A stretch of DNA of 64,000 nt, from positions 28,105,478 to 28,169,477 of the forward strand of contig JAGTTD010000015.1 of assembly GCA_018398585.1 (NCBI GenBank), given 5' to 3'. Position numbers and translations under genes: made by a program. Shown here piece by piece: positions 53,421-64,000 of this stretch. The notes beneath the pieces are model-generated. The model did not search any database, was not told the DNA's origin, and was given only the letters and a program-made list of their open reading frames with translations. The stretch comes from Simmondsia chinensis (Eukaryota; Streptophyta; Magnoliopsida; Caryophyllales; Simmondsiaceae). Numbering within the stretch: position 1 is the first letter of the stretch; every line of letters starts with the position of its first letter.

Positions 53421-54435
53421 TTTTTTTTTTTGATAATGGTAAAGACAAAGGGGATCAGCTTCACTTTCCCCCTCTAAGCACGGGGCGACCTGAAGCTTCA
53501 GAATGGAAAATCAGGATGAGGGTGCTAGAAGGATCCGAATTCCCGACTAGGAAATCCGATCGCTAGTAGCCCTCACCCGCCACAAAGTCCGCAGACCTGT
53601 TAGCTTCTCTAAACACATGAGAGAAAGAGAAAAAATGCAGATTTTGACATATACACCGGATATCCTCCATGATGGCACGGATCTCACTGGGGCATGCAAA
53701 CTTGTCCTGAAGGGTTCTGATCACAATCTGGTTATCTCCTTCCAAAATAACATGCGAAACACCCCTCTGAACAGCCTCTAAAATTTTATCCCTAGCAGCC
53801 AACGCTTCAGCCACAATGATTGGGGCATTACCCAGTCTTCTAGAGCCACTCGCAATGATCTGCCCTTTATGGTTTCGAATGATGAATCCAGCAGCAGCTT
53901 CTGACCCACATCTGGACCCATCGAAGTTTACCTTCCACCATCCCTCTTCCGGGGGCACCCAGGTAACCCAAGTATTCACAACTCTGCTCTTAGTAGCCTC
54001 CCTAGTAGAGGAGTAATCGAAGCAATCAAGCCTGTTCCTGCACTCCCACTCCAAGCACATAGCTCGGGCCCTATTGACTGTCTGGACAGGGAGGGATTTC
54101 TCACCCCTAAAGATAGCCGAGTTCCTGTCCTTCCAAAGACCCCAACAGAGAACAGCAAAACTTACTGCACCATTTCGTCCCCGTCTTGATCTCAGCTCGT
54201 CTTCAATCCTGTAGCTTGACGGCTCCGTCATGCCCCAGCCAGCAGCAACTGCACTCCTCCAGACATCCTTCGCCCGAGGGCAATTTAGGAGGATGTGAGA
54301 TATGTCCTCCATATTAGCCTTGCACCAGATGCACTCATCATTCCAGTCAGGGATTCGTTTCTTCATTTGTTCCCTAGTGGCCAGACAATTATTCAAGACT
54401 TGCCAAATGAAGACTTTCACCTTTGGGTGGAGAGA
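53421..54435 (-). mobile_element. L1-type LINE, 5'-truncated, intact C-terminal ORF
   Basis: On the minus strand an open ORF end and a 130-bp 3' UTR finish in a run of 11-12 A (T at 53421-53432). The 5' end falls near 54435, where the host LTR resumes (TCACTTTAAGGGTGGCTC, matching 59877-59895 in the 5' LTR). The empty site is therefore known from the partner LTR. Lack of stops over about 290 codons suggests a young copy. Confidence 0.85.
53563..54435 (-). CDS. L1 ORF2 C-terminus: zf-RVT and RNase H
   Basis: This open fragment is truncated at its N-terminus. It has the zinc-binding zf-RVT motif (HPKVKVFIWQVLNNCLATRE; CIWCKANMEDISHILLNCPR), a linker, then an RNase H domain of the plant RVT_3 type: KVNFDGSRCGSEAAAGFIIR (first Asp), VAEALAARDKILEA (Glu), HVILEGDNQIVIRTL (second Asp) and HVFREANRSADFVA (His-Arg-x-x-N). 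RNase H at the end of ORF2 is typical of one group of plant L1 elements, where it probably removes RNA from the cDNA hybrid. The fragment lacks endonuclease and RT, so it cannot act alone. It stops at TAG 53563. Confidence 0.88.
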   Translation of the reverse strand, partial: SLHPKVKVFIWQVLNNCLATREQMKKRIPDWNDECIWCKANMEDISHILLNCPRAKDVWRSAVAAGWGMTEPSSYRIEDELRSRRGRNGAVSFAVLCWGLWKDRNSAIFRGEKSLPVQTVNRARAMCLEWECRNRLDCFDYSSTREATKSRVVNTWVTWVPPEEGWWKVNFDGSRCGSEAAAGFIIRNHKGQIIASGSRRLGNAPIIVAEALAARDKILEAVQRGVSHVILEGDNQIVIRTLQDKFACPSEIRAIMEDIRCICQNLHFFSFSHVFREANRSADFVAGEGY

Positions 54436-54795
54436 GGGATGAATCACTTTAAGGGTGGCTCTTATTGTGACAAGTATCACAAATATATATTTATATATAT
54501 GTGTTTGCATATATACGTAAATAGGTATTTTACATAATTTTTAATTTTCTATGATATTTAATAATATCCAAACTCAACTCTAAAATTTATACCCAAAAAA
54601 TATCTAATATTTACAACACTCCTCATTTAGATATTTTCCATTATAACGAGACACAATGTCCAGGCTAAATACGCCTGCCTCGTTAAAAACCTTGCCAGGA
54701 AAACCCAATGGGAAAAACCATAACGAAGGGAAAAAGAATACAGTTCATATTTAACTCCCCCTTATGTGAACATATTAGTAAGGGGCGTTTCTGAG

Positions 54796-56231
54796 TCAAC
54801 GCATACCAACCTTATGAACTAATTTCTCAAATGTCGTTGTTGGCAATGCTTTCGTGAACACATCTGCCAGGTTCTCACTTGAGTGAGCTTGTTGAACATC
54901 TATTTCACCCATCTTTTGAAGCTCGTGTGTAAAGAAGAACTTCGGTGAGATATGCTTAGTTTTGTCGCCTTTAATGTATCCAACTTTAATCTGAGCAATA
55001 CATACAGCATTATCTTCACATAGTATTGTTGGACTCCCCCTAATCATTGGAAGACTGCATTCTTCTTGAACATGTTGAATAAAGGATCTCAGCCATAAGC
55101 ATTCCCTACTTACTTCATGAAGTGCAAGTATTTCGGCATAATTTGAAGAAGTTCCTGCTATTATCTGCTTGGTAGATCGCCAAGATATAGCAGTGTCACT
55201 ATAGGTGAATAAATATCCTGTCTGTGAATGGCCTCTATGTGGATCAAACACATATCCCACATCTGCATATCCAAGCAATCTCGGACTTGATTGTCTCTAA
55301 TAGTATAATCCCATAGCATATGTACCACGGGATATCGAAAGATATGTTTAATTCCATTCCAATATCTCCGGGGAGGCGTTGAGCTATATCTTGCTAATAA
55401 ATTAACAGAAAAGGCTATATCTGGCCTCGTATAGTTAGCAAGATATATCAGTACACTTATTGTACTCAAATATGGCACTTCAGGGCCAAGAATTTCTTCA
55501 TCATCCCCTCGAGGTCGAAACGGGTCCTTATTCACATCAAGTGATCGGACGACCATCGAGGTACTCAACGGATGTGCCTGGTCCATACAAAAATATTTAA
55601 GCACTTTTTCGGTATAAGTAGATTGATGGATTAAAATTCCATCAGATAAGTGCTCTATCTGCAGGCCAAGACAATATTTTGTCTTTCCGAGATCTTTCAT
55701 TTCGAATTCTTTATTTAGATATGCAACAGGTTGTTTAATCGCTTTGGGTGTTCCTATGATGTTCAAATCATCAACATAGACTGCTATTATAGCAAATCCA
55801 AAATTCGATTTCTTGGCAAAAACACATGGGCTAACAGGATTGTTCACATATCCTTCTTCCAGAAGGTATGTACTACAACAATTGTACCACATTCGCCCTG
55901 ATTGTTTCAATCCATACAGTGATCTCTGTAATTTAATTGAACACAGCTCTCGAGGTTTTGAGCTATATGCTTCTGGTATTTGTAGCCCTTCTGGGACTTT
56001 CATATAAATATCATTATCAAGTGATCCATATAGGTAAGCCGTTACTACGTCCATAAGACGCATGTGGAATCTTTCAAAACCTGCCAGACTTATTAAAAAT
56101 TTGAATATAATTGCATCCATTACAGGTGAATATGTCTCTTCATAGTCAATTCCTGCCCTTTGTGAGAAGCCTTGAGCTACAAGTCGTGCTTTATATCTCT
56201 TGACTTCATTATTTTCATTTCTTTTTTGCAC
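54796..56231 (-). pseudogene. Copia RT and RNase H, frameshifted
   Basis: The RT part (56231-55161) reads RYKARLVAQGFSQRAGIDYE, RLMDVVTAYLYGSLDNDIYM, LYGLKQSGRMWYN and AVYVDDLNIIG (YVDD catalytic box). A frameshift near 55270 leads into the RNase H part (55278-54796): LGYADVGYVFDPHRGHSQTG, SWRSTKQIIAGTSSNYAEIL, CEDNAVCIAQIKVGYIKGDK, KHISPKFFFTHEL, FTKALP. The RNase H Asp of the usual YADAG motif is kept (YADVG). In the typical element these domains copy the RNA into DNA and remove the template. Confidence 0.92.
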
Positions 56232-56985
56232 AAAAACCCATTTGTAGCCTATGGGTTTTGTGTTTTCAGGCGTTTGGACTACAAGTCCAAAAACCGCACG
56301 TTTAGCAAGTGAGTTTAACTCCGCCAGTATTACTTCTTTCCATTTTGGCTAGTCATCACTTCTTTGACATTCTTGAAGAGATTTAGGTTCAAGATCTTCA
56401 CCTTCTATGGTCAAATTAGCGGCCACATTGTAAGCGAACACTTGATCGAGAATCGTTTCATTTCTATTCCACCGTATGCCAGTAATAGCATAGTTTATCG
56501 AAATTTCTTCATTCTCAACATTTTCATCACTTTTACAATTCTCGGGTATTTGATACCTCGAAGAGCCCTTTCGCCCTCTATTTCTTTTGCTTGGATTTGT
56601 ATTTGTACCACTTCAAGGGTTTCCTCTTCAGGAGTTTGAATAAAGGAGCCAACTTGTTCATGTTACTCTCTTTTTATTCTTGGATTCTTATCCTTAGAAT
56701 AAACAGGTCTACCATGCTTCTGGCGTGTAGTAGATGTATTTTCCAATGTCTTAGAAGACTGTTTGTTTGGAATATCAATTTGAACGGGGGCATTCATAGC
56801 TGGGACATGTGACTTGGTCACTCTTTTCGTGTCAACGAAGGCATCTGGTAATTGATTCGCAATATTTTGTAAATGGATAATCTTCTGGACTTCCATTTTA
56901 CATTGATTAGTACGTGGATCAAAATGTGATATAGATGATGCATTCTACACTATTTCATGCTTTTCCAGCTTTAGCTTTTCTCTCC

Positions 56986-58307
56986 CTAATTCTGGGAATA
57001 TTGTTTCGTCAAATTTGCAGTCTGTAAACCATGCAGTAAAATATCTCCAGTCAATGGTTCAAGATATTTTATAATTGATGGGGACTCAAAACCAACATAA
57101 ATTCCCAGTCTTCTTTGAGGACCCATCTTTGTGCGCTTGGGTGGAGCAATTGGAACATATACCACGCAACCAAAAATCCGTAGATAGGATATATCTGGTT
57201 CTTGACCAGACACAAGTTGCAATGGGGAGTATTTGTCATAAGCAACTAGCCTAGCACAAATAAGTGCTGTAGCATGCAATATAGCGTGTCCCCATGCATA
57301 ACTAGGTAGCTTTGTTTTCATGAGCAATGGTCTAGCAATTAGCTGCAGACGTTTAATCAGAGATTCTGCAAGACTATTTTGTGTATGTTGGTGAGCCATA
57401 GTGTGCTCAATTGTAATCCCAATTGACATACAATAGTCATTAAAAGCTTGGATTGTAAATTCTCCTGCATTATCAAGATGGATCTTCTAGATCGCCTGAT
57501 CCGAAAATTGAGCCTGTAATCGGATTATTTGTGCAAGGAGTCTCGCAAATGCCACGTTGCGAATAGATAATAGGTAAACATGTGACCAACGTGTTGAGGC
57601 GTCTACCAACACCATAAAATATCGAAATTGTCCACATAATGGAATAATAGGCCCACATATGTCTCCTTGTATTCTTTCCAGAAAGTTAGGAGATTCAATC
57701 TCAATTTTGGTTGGGGATGGCCTAGTAATCATTTTGCCTTGAGCACAGGCAGCACATGAAATCTCATCAGGAGAAAGAATCTTCAAATTCTTTCATTAGT
57801 GCCCATGAGAACTTTCAATAATTTTTCTCATCATCGTTATACCTGGATGGCCCAAACGGTCATGCCACGTGGTGAACATTTGCAATCAGTTAACTTCTGA
57901 TTAACCACTGTATTTGATTCAATCGGGTTTATGTAAGTATACCCGGAAGAAAGTGCTGACAATTTTTTCACTATTTTCTTTCTTCCTGAAGTAAGCGACG
58001 TAATATAAAAATATTCTTTATCACCCTCATTTATTGTGTCAATATGATAACCGTTGCGACGAATATCTCGAAAACTGATTAGGTTTCTCTGTAATCTGCT
58101 GGAAAACAGAGCATTGCTTACGTTTAGTTTTGTCCCTTCAGGGAACATAACATGTGCTCTTCCGGAGCCTTCAACCAAATTTGAAACACCCGATATTGTA
58201 TTAACATTCGCTTCAGCAAATCGTTGTTGAGAGAAATATATTTTGCTTTTGAGGATAGTATGTGTCGTTGCACTGTGCGCTAGACATAAATTTTCATCTT
58301 TGATCAA
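56986..58307 (-). pseudogene. Copia protease and integrase, broken
   Basis: The protease start reads CLAHSATTHTILK. Related elements have DSATTH, so the catalytic Asp is replaced by His. The gag-pre-integrase and zinc region follow (ISCAACAQGKMITRPSPTKI), then the integrase core: IQGDICGPI, MVLVDASTRWSHVYLL (Asp), HTMAHQHTQNSLAESLIKRL (Glu) and the GKR-like end (YLRIFGCVVYVPIAPPKRTK, LGIYVGFESPSIIKYLEP). Frame changes occur near 57830 and around 57430-57490. Integrase would join the cDNA to host DNA, but not from this copy. Confidence 0.9.
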
Positions 58308-58486
58308 ATCAATATTTCTATAAAATACATACGTATTAGTAGGATTCCATTTAAAATTTTATTAGAAATAACTCATTAAGATAAAACACCAAAACATATT
58401 ATTTTATTACACACACCTCAAACTATATTATTACATCAAAAGTAGGACAAACTTAGTACAAAAGATATAACAGAAAATATAAAACT

Positions 58487-59553
58487 TTATTCCAGTTTAA
58501 CACTTCCATTGCATATCAGGTGATCGATTCTCCCACTAGGATCCTTAAATAAATCAGGGACATCAAGATGTGTCATATCAAGTGGAGAATGATATTCAGC
58601 GAAATTTGTTTCTGGGAGCTTTTCTTTTCCTTTCAATGATGCTTGATATAGCTTCACCAGATGGTCAGGCATACAACAGGTACGTAACCAGTGGCCTTTT
58701 GTGCCACAGCAGTAACAACTTGTTTCAGCATCTGTCGACGAATTTGGCTGATTGGTTTTCTCCCTTTTATTTTTCTCTTCATTGTTGCCAGACCCCTTAG
58801 ATGTTGGTCCATTTTGATTACCTCGTCCACGACCACGACCATGACCACGACCGCGTCCACAACTACGGCCACGTCCGCGACCACGACCACGGCCACGGCC
58901 ACGGTTATATGTATTATTTTCATGGGAAGCAGCATTCACTTCAGGGAATCGCTCTGACCTAGTTGGTCGTGACTGATGATTTTTCATTAATAATTTATTA
59001 TTTTATTCAGCAACAAGAAGGCATTGAATTAACTCTGAGTATTTTTAAAAATTTCTTTCTCGATATTACTGCTGCAGGAGCATGTTCGAGACATGAAAAG
59101 TCAAAAATGTTGTTTCCAACATATCCTCCTCAGTAATATTTTCGCCGCATAATTACAGTCGGGAGGTAATACTAAACACCGCAGAGTTATACTCGCTAGC
59201 AGTTTTAAAATCCTGCAACCGCAGGTGAATCCATTTATAGCGAGCTTTAGGGAGGATCACATATTTCTGGTGATCAAACCTCTCCTTTAAATTAAACCAA
59301 AGGACAAGTGGGTCTTTTACAGTAAGATAGTAAGATACTCGGCTTTCAATCCTTCGTGGATATGATGCCTGAGAAATATCATTGCTTTTGCGCGATCCCG
59401 CAGGGATGCGCTATTAGCCATTTTAATCGTATCTCCGAGATTCATAGCATCAAGGTGAATCTCAGCGTCAAGGGTCCAGGGCATATAATTCTTGCCACTT
59501 ATATCAAGAGCAGTAAACTCAAGCTTTGTTAGATTAGCCATTAGAAATAACAA
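58487..59553 (-). pseudogene. Copia gag, broken
   Basis: The N-terminus is MANLTKLEFTALDISGKNYM, then PWTLDAEIHLDAMNLGDTIK and AKAMIFLRHHIHEGLKAEYL, a very common plant Copia gag. The middle (about 59310-58990) is frame-broken. The C-terminus has an Arg-Gly repeat tract (58800-58915, RGRGRGRGRGR type), followed by an intact CCHC zinc knuckle CYCCGTKGHWLRTC. Gag packages the element RNA into particles. Confidence 0.92.
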
Positions 59554-59635
59554 AGGGTTAGAAAATAAAAAGTTTACCTCAAGCTTATAATAATCCTTGT
59601 CTGCTAGAGACTCGTGCTGATAACGTGTTATAAAA

Positions 59636-60027
59636 CAATAGAGATATTATACTCTATAGGAAGATAATAAAAAGACAAACACAAATATACTTGAAGAAAA
59701 ATAGCAAGTATTTTATATTAAAACGAGATTATTTTATTCAAAATTTCCTTTTTCTTTTCTCGTTTTTTTTCTCTTTTTCTCTTCCTTTTTTTTTCTTTTC
59801 TTTTTCTCCCTTTTCTTTTATTCGCCCCCGTACGTTGTGTGTGTAGCGTGTATATATATACATAAAGGGGATAAGTCACCTTAAGGGTGGCTCTTATTGT
59901 GACAATGTATATATATATATATATACGTAAATAGATATTTTGCATAATTTTTAATTTTCTATGATATTTAATAATATCCAAACTCGACTCTAAAATTTAT
60001 ACCCAAAAATATCCAATATTTACAACA
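59636..60027 (-). repeat. 5' LTR of Copia 53111-60027
   Basis: This LTR is 392 bp with TG...CA ends. It contains a T/C-rich region (59740-59820), CGCCCCCGTACG and a (TA)n stretch (59908-59926). It serves as the reference for the insertions in the 3' LTR. Confidence 0.92.
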
Positions 60028-60628
60028 TTTTCCAGTATGTATGTATTTCTTAATACCAGTAGTGTTTGATGTTTAAGACAGTAGCTCCAATTGAGTATAA
60101 ATGAAGTCCTAATAAGTTTTTTTTTTTTTTCATATTATTATTTGTAATTTCATTTGGTTCATCCTCGAAAATCATAACTACCACTAAATAGAATGACTAT
60201 AATTAGCATATTGTTTTGATTCTATTATAACTTTCTCGAGTCATTTTGGGTTATAGGTAAAGTCTGGTTCTAGTCTCAGGTATCGTGAATTGGGTCAAAC
60301 CCAAGTCAAAGTCTGTTATAAGTCATGTCATTTTGAGTTTCGGGTCAGCTTCGATTTGGTCAAGTTCGGGTGGAATGAATTGGGTCGAGACATTTTCGGG
60401 TTTGGGTCCCAATGCTTTTTGAATTTTTAGGTTAAGGTTGGGTCCGGCCAATAGTTCGGGTCACATTTTGATAGCTCTACTTTTAATATGACAATATAAT
60501 TGATTTCAAACCTTGACCTTGTATTTAAGAAACATTTCTTGCGCATCGTCCTTCATTTTGAAGAGGTAGACCTTTCTATAGCTAGAATCGTCATCTATGA
60601 AAGTGATGCATTATCTTTTACCACAATT
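60028..60628. other. intergenic DNA with GGGTC-rich stretch
   Basis: The segment 60280-60470 has repeated GGGTC/TTCGGGT/AAGTC words, a style seen in degenerate plant repeats. No gene was recognised. Confidence 0.35.
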
Positions 60629-60890
60629 TTTTTTTTTTGATAATTAGCGAAAAGATCGCAATACAAAAGCAAGCATCCCACAAGAGCAGGACCTGAAGGG
60701 TGCAAAAAGTGCTAAGGAAAAAGAAACAACGTAGTACTCAACGTCTAAAAACATCCAAAAAACAAATATCACCCGATTATCGTGATTCCTAATGCTACCT
60801 TTACGAGATCCGTTGTCGGGGCACCCCAACTTCCTTGATATACTACGATCTTCACTGAGGAGTCCACATATCAAACTTACTTTGAGCTTC
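60629..60890 (-). mobile_element. L1-type LINE 3' end fragment
   Basis: It begins with a T run (60629-60639), then GATAATTAGCGAAAAGATCG, CAATACAAAAGCAAGCATCC. On the minus strand this is an A-tailed 5'-truncated LINE end, related to 2396-2500. Confidence 0.45.
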
Positions 60891-61781
60891 TAAAATCTCG
60901 GAATTCTCTGGTGGTTTAATAATATCTTTTACCACCTGTACTCATAGCAATCTTAAAATATATTAAGTTTTTATGAATCAATTTCAAAAGGTTATCTTTT
61001 ATGTTTGCTATAATTTTGAAATGTTTTATTTGGCAAGTTGTGCTTTGATAAGAATTAAGATCAAACTAGCTCATGAAATCCAATCCAACAACATAAACAC
61101 TCAAATCAAGCATTAAACATAATGATTGTATTATATTGATAGTAAAGAAATGGGAGACGATATAGAGTAAATTAGGTGGAGGGAGAGAGTACATCATCTT
61201 CAATACTAAGTATAATGACCTAATGGGGCTACTATCCTGTTTATAGAAAAATATGATAAAATATCTAAGTAAAATATCTAAGGTAGTGAAGTGGCAGATT
61301 GAAGGCAGGGCTGACACTAAGATGGCAGCAAGCAGGCTGTCTGGGAGATGGCATGTCGTGCTAGGCACCTAGCGAGCATGATTAGGTGAGTGGGTGTTTT
61401 GCAATAGACTAATAGATGAGTGGATGACTTGATGACCTGATGAGCTGGCATCCCTCCGGTTAGGCGAGCCAGGGACTAAGTGGGTATCAGTTAGCCAAGA
61501 GGTAACAACAATGCATAATAGCACAACACGGTTACGATGTAATATGAAGCCCGATACTATTTGTATTAGCACCCCCATTCCCATTTTGGCTCATATCAAT
61601 TCTTTCTCCTCCAAAGACCCTTATCCCTAAGGGTCATGGATGCTGAGCCAAATTCTAAATAGATAATTCTCTCGGGTCAAATACTAAAATTATAAATTTT
61701 ATTCTCTTAAATTTTCAAAAATTAACAAAAATTTTGATAATTTTTTTCTCTAAATTATTTAAATAAATGGTGATTAAGTAA
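60891..61781. other. intergenic DNA without a recognisable gene
   Basis: No domain, repeat end or RNA gene was found. Short open stretches lack conserved motifs. Confidence 0.45.
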
Positions 61782-62123
61782 TTAAAAAAAATTCGGAGCA
61801 AAATAGTAATTACACTTAAAATTTAACCCCATTTCCACACTTTTCTTCTTCTTCTTCTTCTTCTTCTCGTGTCTAATCTTCACCTTCTTCCTCGAAACCC
61901 TAGCCTGAACCATCTGTAGGTGGTGAGGCTCGGCGGTGTCTCGCGGCGGCTCGTCTACACGCGGAGGCTTCGGCTTCCTCATCTCGGACCGATTGTCTTC
62001 CTTCTCTAGACCACCGGCCTCCTCCTTGTTCTCTTTCTTCTCTTTGCAGTCGAAGCTCAGCCTCGGGGTTAGCGGCTTTGGCATCTCGGTGACGATGAGA
62101 TCGTCATCTTTCTCTTCCGCCAT
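61782..62123 (-). CDS. hypothetical lysine-rich, disordered protein (possible first exon)
   Basis: This is not a family I recognise. The ATG at 62123 lies in a good plant start context (GTCGATGGCG). The product MAEEKDDDLIVTEMPKPLTP continues with RLSFDCKEKKENKEEAGGLE and ends in a lysine run encoded by a CTT microsatellite (61845-61868, plus strand). It is rich in Lys, Glu and Pro, with no predicted fold. The reading frame is also open upstream to about 62260, where a chromovirus LTR begins, so the original gene may extend further. GAAGAAG|GTGAAG near 61888 could be a splice donor, which would make this the first exon of a split gene. The GC content and codon choice are more gene-like than the surroundings. 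A chance ORF remains possible. Confidence 0.4.
   Translation of the reverse strand: MAEEKDDDLIVTEMPKPLTPRLSFDCKEKKENKEEAGGLEKEDNRSEMRKPKPPRVDEPPRDTAEPHHLQMVQARVSRKKVKIRHEKKKKKKKKSVEMGLNFKCNYYFAPNFF
61845..61868. repeat. (CTT)n microsatellite
   Basis: Eight CTT-type triplets encode the lysine run of the hypothetical ORF on the minus strand. Confidence 0.85.
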
Positions 62124-62271
62124 CGACGTCGGCGGTTTGGGTGTTAGATCGTTGACCTCCACTTCGTTTTTGGTCTCAGACAAGCGCTCCGGTGTGCCAG
62201 TGGTGTCGGTAGTACTAGGGGCTGTATCAGAGGCAATAGAAGTATTTTGGATGCCTTTATACGTAGATCTC

Positions 62272-62590
62272 TGTCAGGGTTTGAGCCTCGGGTTAGAAGA
62301 TAGAGAAAGCTGAGAAGTTCTCAGCAATGGAGAAAAGGAGAGAGAGAAGGGAAGAGAGAGAGTCTGGGAAAGAGATAGAGAGAACAAAGAAAGGAAAAGA
62401 GAGGAGAGAGAGAGATAAAGGAAAGTATATTTATTTTTGGATGTCTAACTCAGTACAATAGAAGCCTTTATATACCAATACAATGTATAATAACTAACTT
62501 ATATGTATAGCTACTTTAACAATTGTATAACAGACCAAGCAACTAATCACATTAATGCCAACATTACACTTTGTATATGTAATCCTTACA
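62272..62590 (-). repeat. 3' LTR of chromovirus
   Basis: On the minus strand it begins TGTAAGGATTACATATAC and ends GGCTCAAACCCTGACA. A TATATAAAGGCTTC motif (minus strand, near 62470-62480) is a likely TATA box, followed by CT-rich leader sequence. The partner LTR is outside the window, so the borders are inferred from the TG...CA ends. Confidence 0.75.
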
Positions 62591-62624
62591 TTCACACTCA
62601 AGGATATGCAGCAAAATTTGGAAA

Positions 62625-63968
62625 TTGAGCTTTAACAGCAGTAAAGTCTTCCCATCTTGCCTCACTTTCATCCAAATTTGTCCATTTAACCAGCTATTGA
62701 GAGACTAGACTGTTCTGTCTTTCAATGATCCTCCTTGCAAGGATCTTTTCTGGTGCACTCTTCATTTCTCCTTGTAAGGTTGTTGGGGGAAGTTGTAGAG
62801 TGACCATAACCTGGCTTCTAATCTTCCTTTTAAGCTGAGAAACATGAAACACTGGGTGAATAAGACTTCCAGCAAGCAGAAGTAGCTTGTAAGCCACTTG
62901 TCCTATCTTCTGTAAGATCAAGTAAGGCCCATAATACTTTGATGACAGCTTGAGATTCTTTCTAAGGGCAAAAGAAGCTTGTCTGTATGGCTGTAGCCTA
63001 ATGTAGACCCATTCCCTAGGCTGTAATGGTCTTTATGATCTCTTCTTGTCAGCAAACCACGTCATCCTGGCTTGAGCTTGTACTAAGTGAAGTCTCAGCT
63101 GCTGAAGTGTGCATTGTCTCTCAGCAAACCACTCCCCAATAGAAGCTACTGAAGAGAGTCCTCCAGGGGAATGTTCTTGGTGCAGCAAGGGTGGCTCATA
63201 GCTATAAAGAGCTTGAAATGGTGTGATCTTGAGGCTACTGTGGTAGTTAGTGTTGTACCACAGCTCAGCAAGGGACAGCCACCTGCTCCAACTCTTGGGC
63301 TTGTCTAGACAAAAGCATCTCAAGTATGTTTCCAAACATTGGTTTACCCTATCAGATTGACAATCTGATTAGGGGTGGTACGATGAACTCATGTCAAGTA
63401 TGCTCCCCAAAAGTTTAAAAAGCTCTTGCCAAAACTGGCTAAGGAAAATTTTATCTCTGTCTGAGACTATGCTCTCTGGTAAGCCATGAAGTTTGTGGAC
63501 ATGGTCCATGAAAAGCCTAGCTACGTGTGTAGCAATAAAGGGATGAGTGAGGGAAATGAAATGAGAGTATTTAGTAAACCTATCCACCACCACAAGGATG
63601 ATGTCCCTCCCTTCAGATAGAGGTAAACCCTCTATGAAATCCATGGCAATGTGTGTCCAGCACTGCTTAGGAGCTTCCAAAGGCTGTAATAGCCCTAGAT
63701 GAGCTATGTTTTCTAATTTGCTTCTTTGACAGATATCGCACTCAGCCACCATTTTCTTAACATCAGACTTTAACTGTGGCCAAAGGAACAGCTTCTTAAG
63801 TCTTTGGAAGGTGGCATGCATACCTAAGTGGCCTCCAGCAGGTGAAGAGTGGATGGAGAATATCAATTGTGATCTCAGGTTGTGGCTTTGTCCCACATAC
63901 AGCCTCCCATAAAACCTCAAGACTCCATTGCAATGGCAGTAGCCAGGATGGCTATCTGGTGCAAGCAT
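62625..63968 (-). pseudogene. chromovirus integrase with C-terminal chromodomain
   Basis: One frame with three stops holds: the zinc-binding HHCC region (HSSPAGGHLGMHATFQRLKK; CDICQRSKLEN), the integrase core (HIAMDFIEGLPLSEGRDIIL, VVVDRFTKYSHFI; GLPESIVSDRDKIFLSQFW), the C-terminal region (WVYIRLQPYRQASFALRKNL; KIGQVAYKLLL; IHPVFHVSQLK) and a chromodomain (ILARRIIERQNSLVSQ, stop, LVKWTNLDESEARWEDF). The stops are TAA at 63369 (Gln position), one near 63030 and TAG at about 62692 in the chromodomain (Trp position). The third catalytic residue reads Asp in SDCQSDRVN where Glu is normal. Chromodomains guide integration to marked chromatin. Wording is closest to plant Reina/Tekay-like chromoviruses. 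Confidence 0.88.
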
Positions 63969-64000
63969 CAGCTCATAAATAAGCTTTGTGCAGTGGTTAT

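Larger units (their letters stand above)
53111..54618 (-). repeat. 3' LTR of Copia 53111-60027, carrying two insertions
   Basis: Compared with the 392-bp 5' LTR, this copy gained a run of 50 C (53313-53362; the 5' LTR has five C at the same place) and an L1 fragment (53421 to about 54435). The remaining sequence aligns well (TTATACTCTATAGGAAAATA, TTAATAATATCCAAACTC). Confidence 0.9.
53111..60027 (-). mobile_element. complete Copia LTR retrotransposon, decayed, with L1 in its 3' LTR
   Basis: The LTR borders are TGTTATAAAAC...TTTACAACA on the plus strand (53111-54618, enlarged by insertions; 59636-60027, 392 bp). TTTTC flanks exactly on both sides (53106-53110 and 60028-60032). Gag, PR, IN, RT and RH are all present but in three different frames with stops. 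Next to the 5' LTR the minus strand reads CGTTATCAGCACGAGTCTC, where the primer-binding site is expected. Confidence 0.92.
62272..64000 (-). mobile_element. chromovirus (Ty3/gypsy) 3' part, continues past the window
   Basis: It consists of the 3' LTR (62272-62590) and the C-terminal part of pol with integrase and chromodomain. The polyprotein ends only a few bases before the LTR. The 5' part and 5' LTR lie beyond the right edge. The insertion site is next to, or inside, the hypothetical gene at 61782. Confidence 0.9.

Noticed and set aside
53203..53566. Reading frames with long poly-Pro or poly-Gly
   Set aside because: They are produced by the run of 50 C and have no other coding signal. The same holds for the Gly-rich frames at 22984-23308.
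61936..62313. Ser-rich plus-strand ORF
   Set aside because: It is the antisense shadow of the charged minus-strand ORF and runs into the chromovirus LTR.

Overview
The window is nuclear DNA from a flowering plant, most likely a eudicot. It is AT-rich and gene-poor, and it is filled with plant-type retrotransposons (Copia, Ty3/gypsy, L1 and RTE LINEs, TRIMs), hAT, Mutator-like and CACTA DNA elements, and MITEs. The only convincing host gene is an intronless IBH1-like atypical bHLH gene at 24664-25083 (+). A second candidate is a short lysine-rich ORF at 61782-62123 (-), next to a chromovirus LTR.

Layout. 0-9.4 kb: three TRIM copies with about 72-bp LTRs, L1 tails, a 5'-truncated RTE LINE (3718-5590, -), a long fold-back element (5757-7285) and 5S-derived SINEs. 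9.6-16.9 kb: two LTRs in inverted orientation face each other around a broken L1, which itself contains a non-autonomous gypsy element with both LTRs. 17-29 kb: SINEs, hAT-like MITEs and the bHLH gene with a MITE on each side. 29.6-36.2 kb: a CACTA end, a 3.07-kb hAT element with intact ends and a decayed transposase, and a three-level nest (Mutator-like MITE inside an RTE tail). 37.7-44.2 kb: a TIR element holding an hAT MITE and a young complete Copia (38815-44043) whose gag-pol is one frame with four stops. 45-52 kb: a decayed Tat-lineage gypsy pol (+) with an antisense plant-mobile-domain-like ORF (-). 53.1-60.0 kb: a complete but decayed Copia whose 3' LTR took in an L1 copy and a run of 50 C. 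62.3-64 kb: the 3' end of a chromovirus that continues past the window.

The most interesting system is a LINE/SINE partnership. A family of about 250-bp elements starts with a nearly complete 5S rRNA sequence (about 120 bp, internal promoter region kept) and continues into a tail of about 120 bp that ends in TTG repeats. The same tail forms the 3' end of the RTE LINE at 3718-5590. Some fifteen tail-bearing insertions occur here. Several are bounded by clear target-site duplications of 11-22 bp, and one is only 29 bp long. This fits a 5S-promoted SINE mobilised by the RTE reverse transcriptase. 5S-derived (SINE3) elements are established in fish and some mammals, and plant Cassandra TRIMs carry 5S sequence in their LTRs; whether this plant 5S/RTE chimera is already described cannot be checked here.
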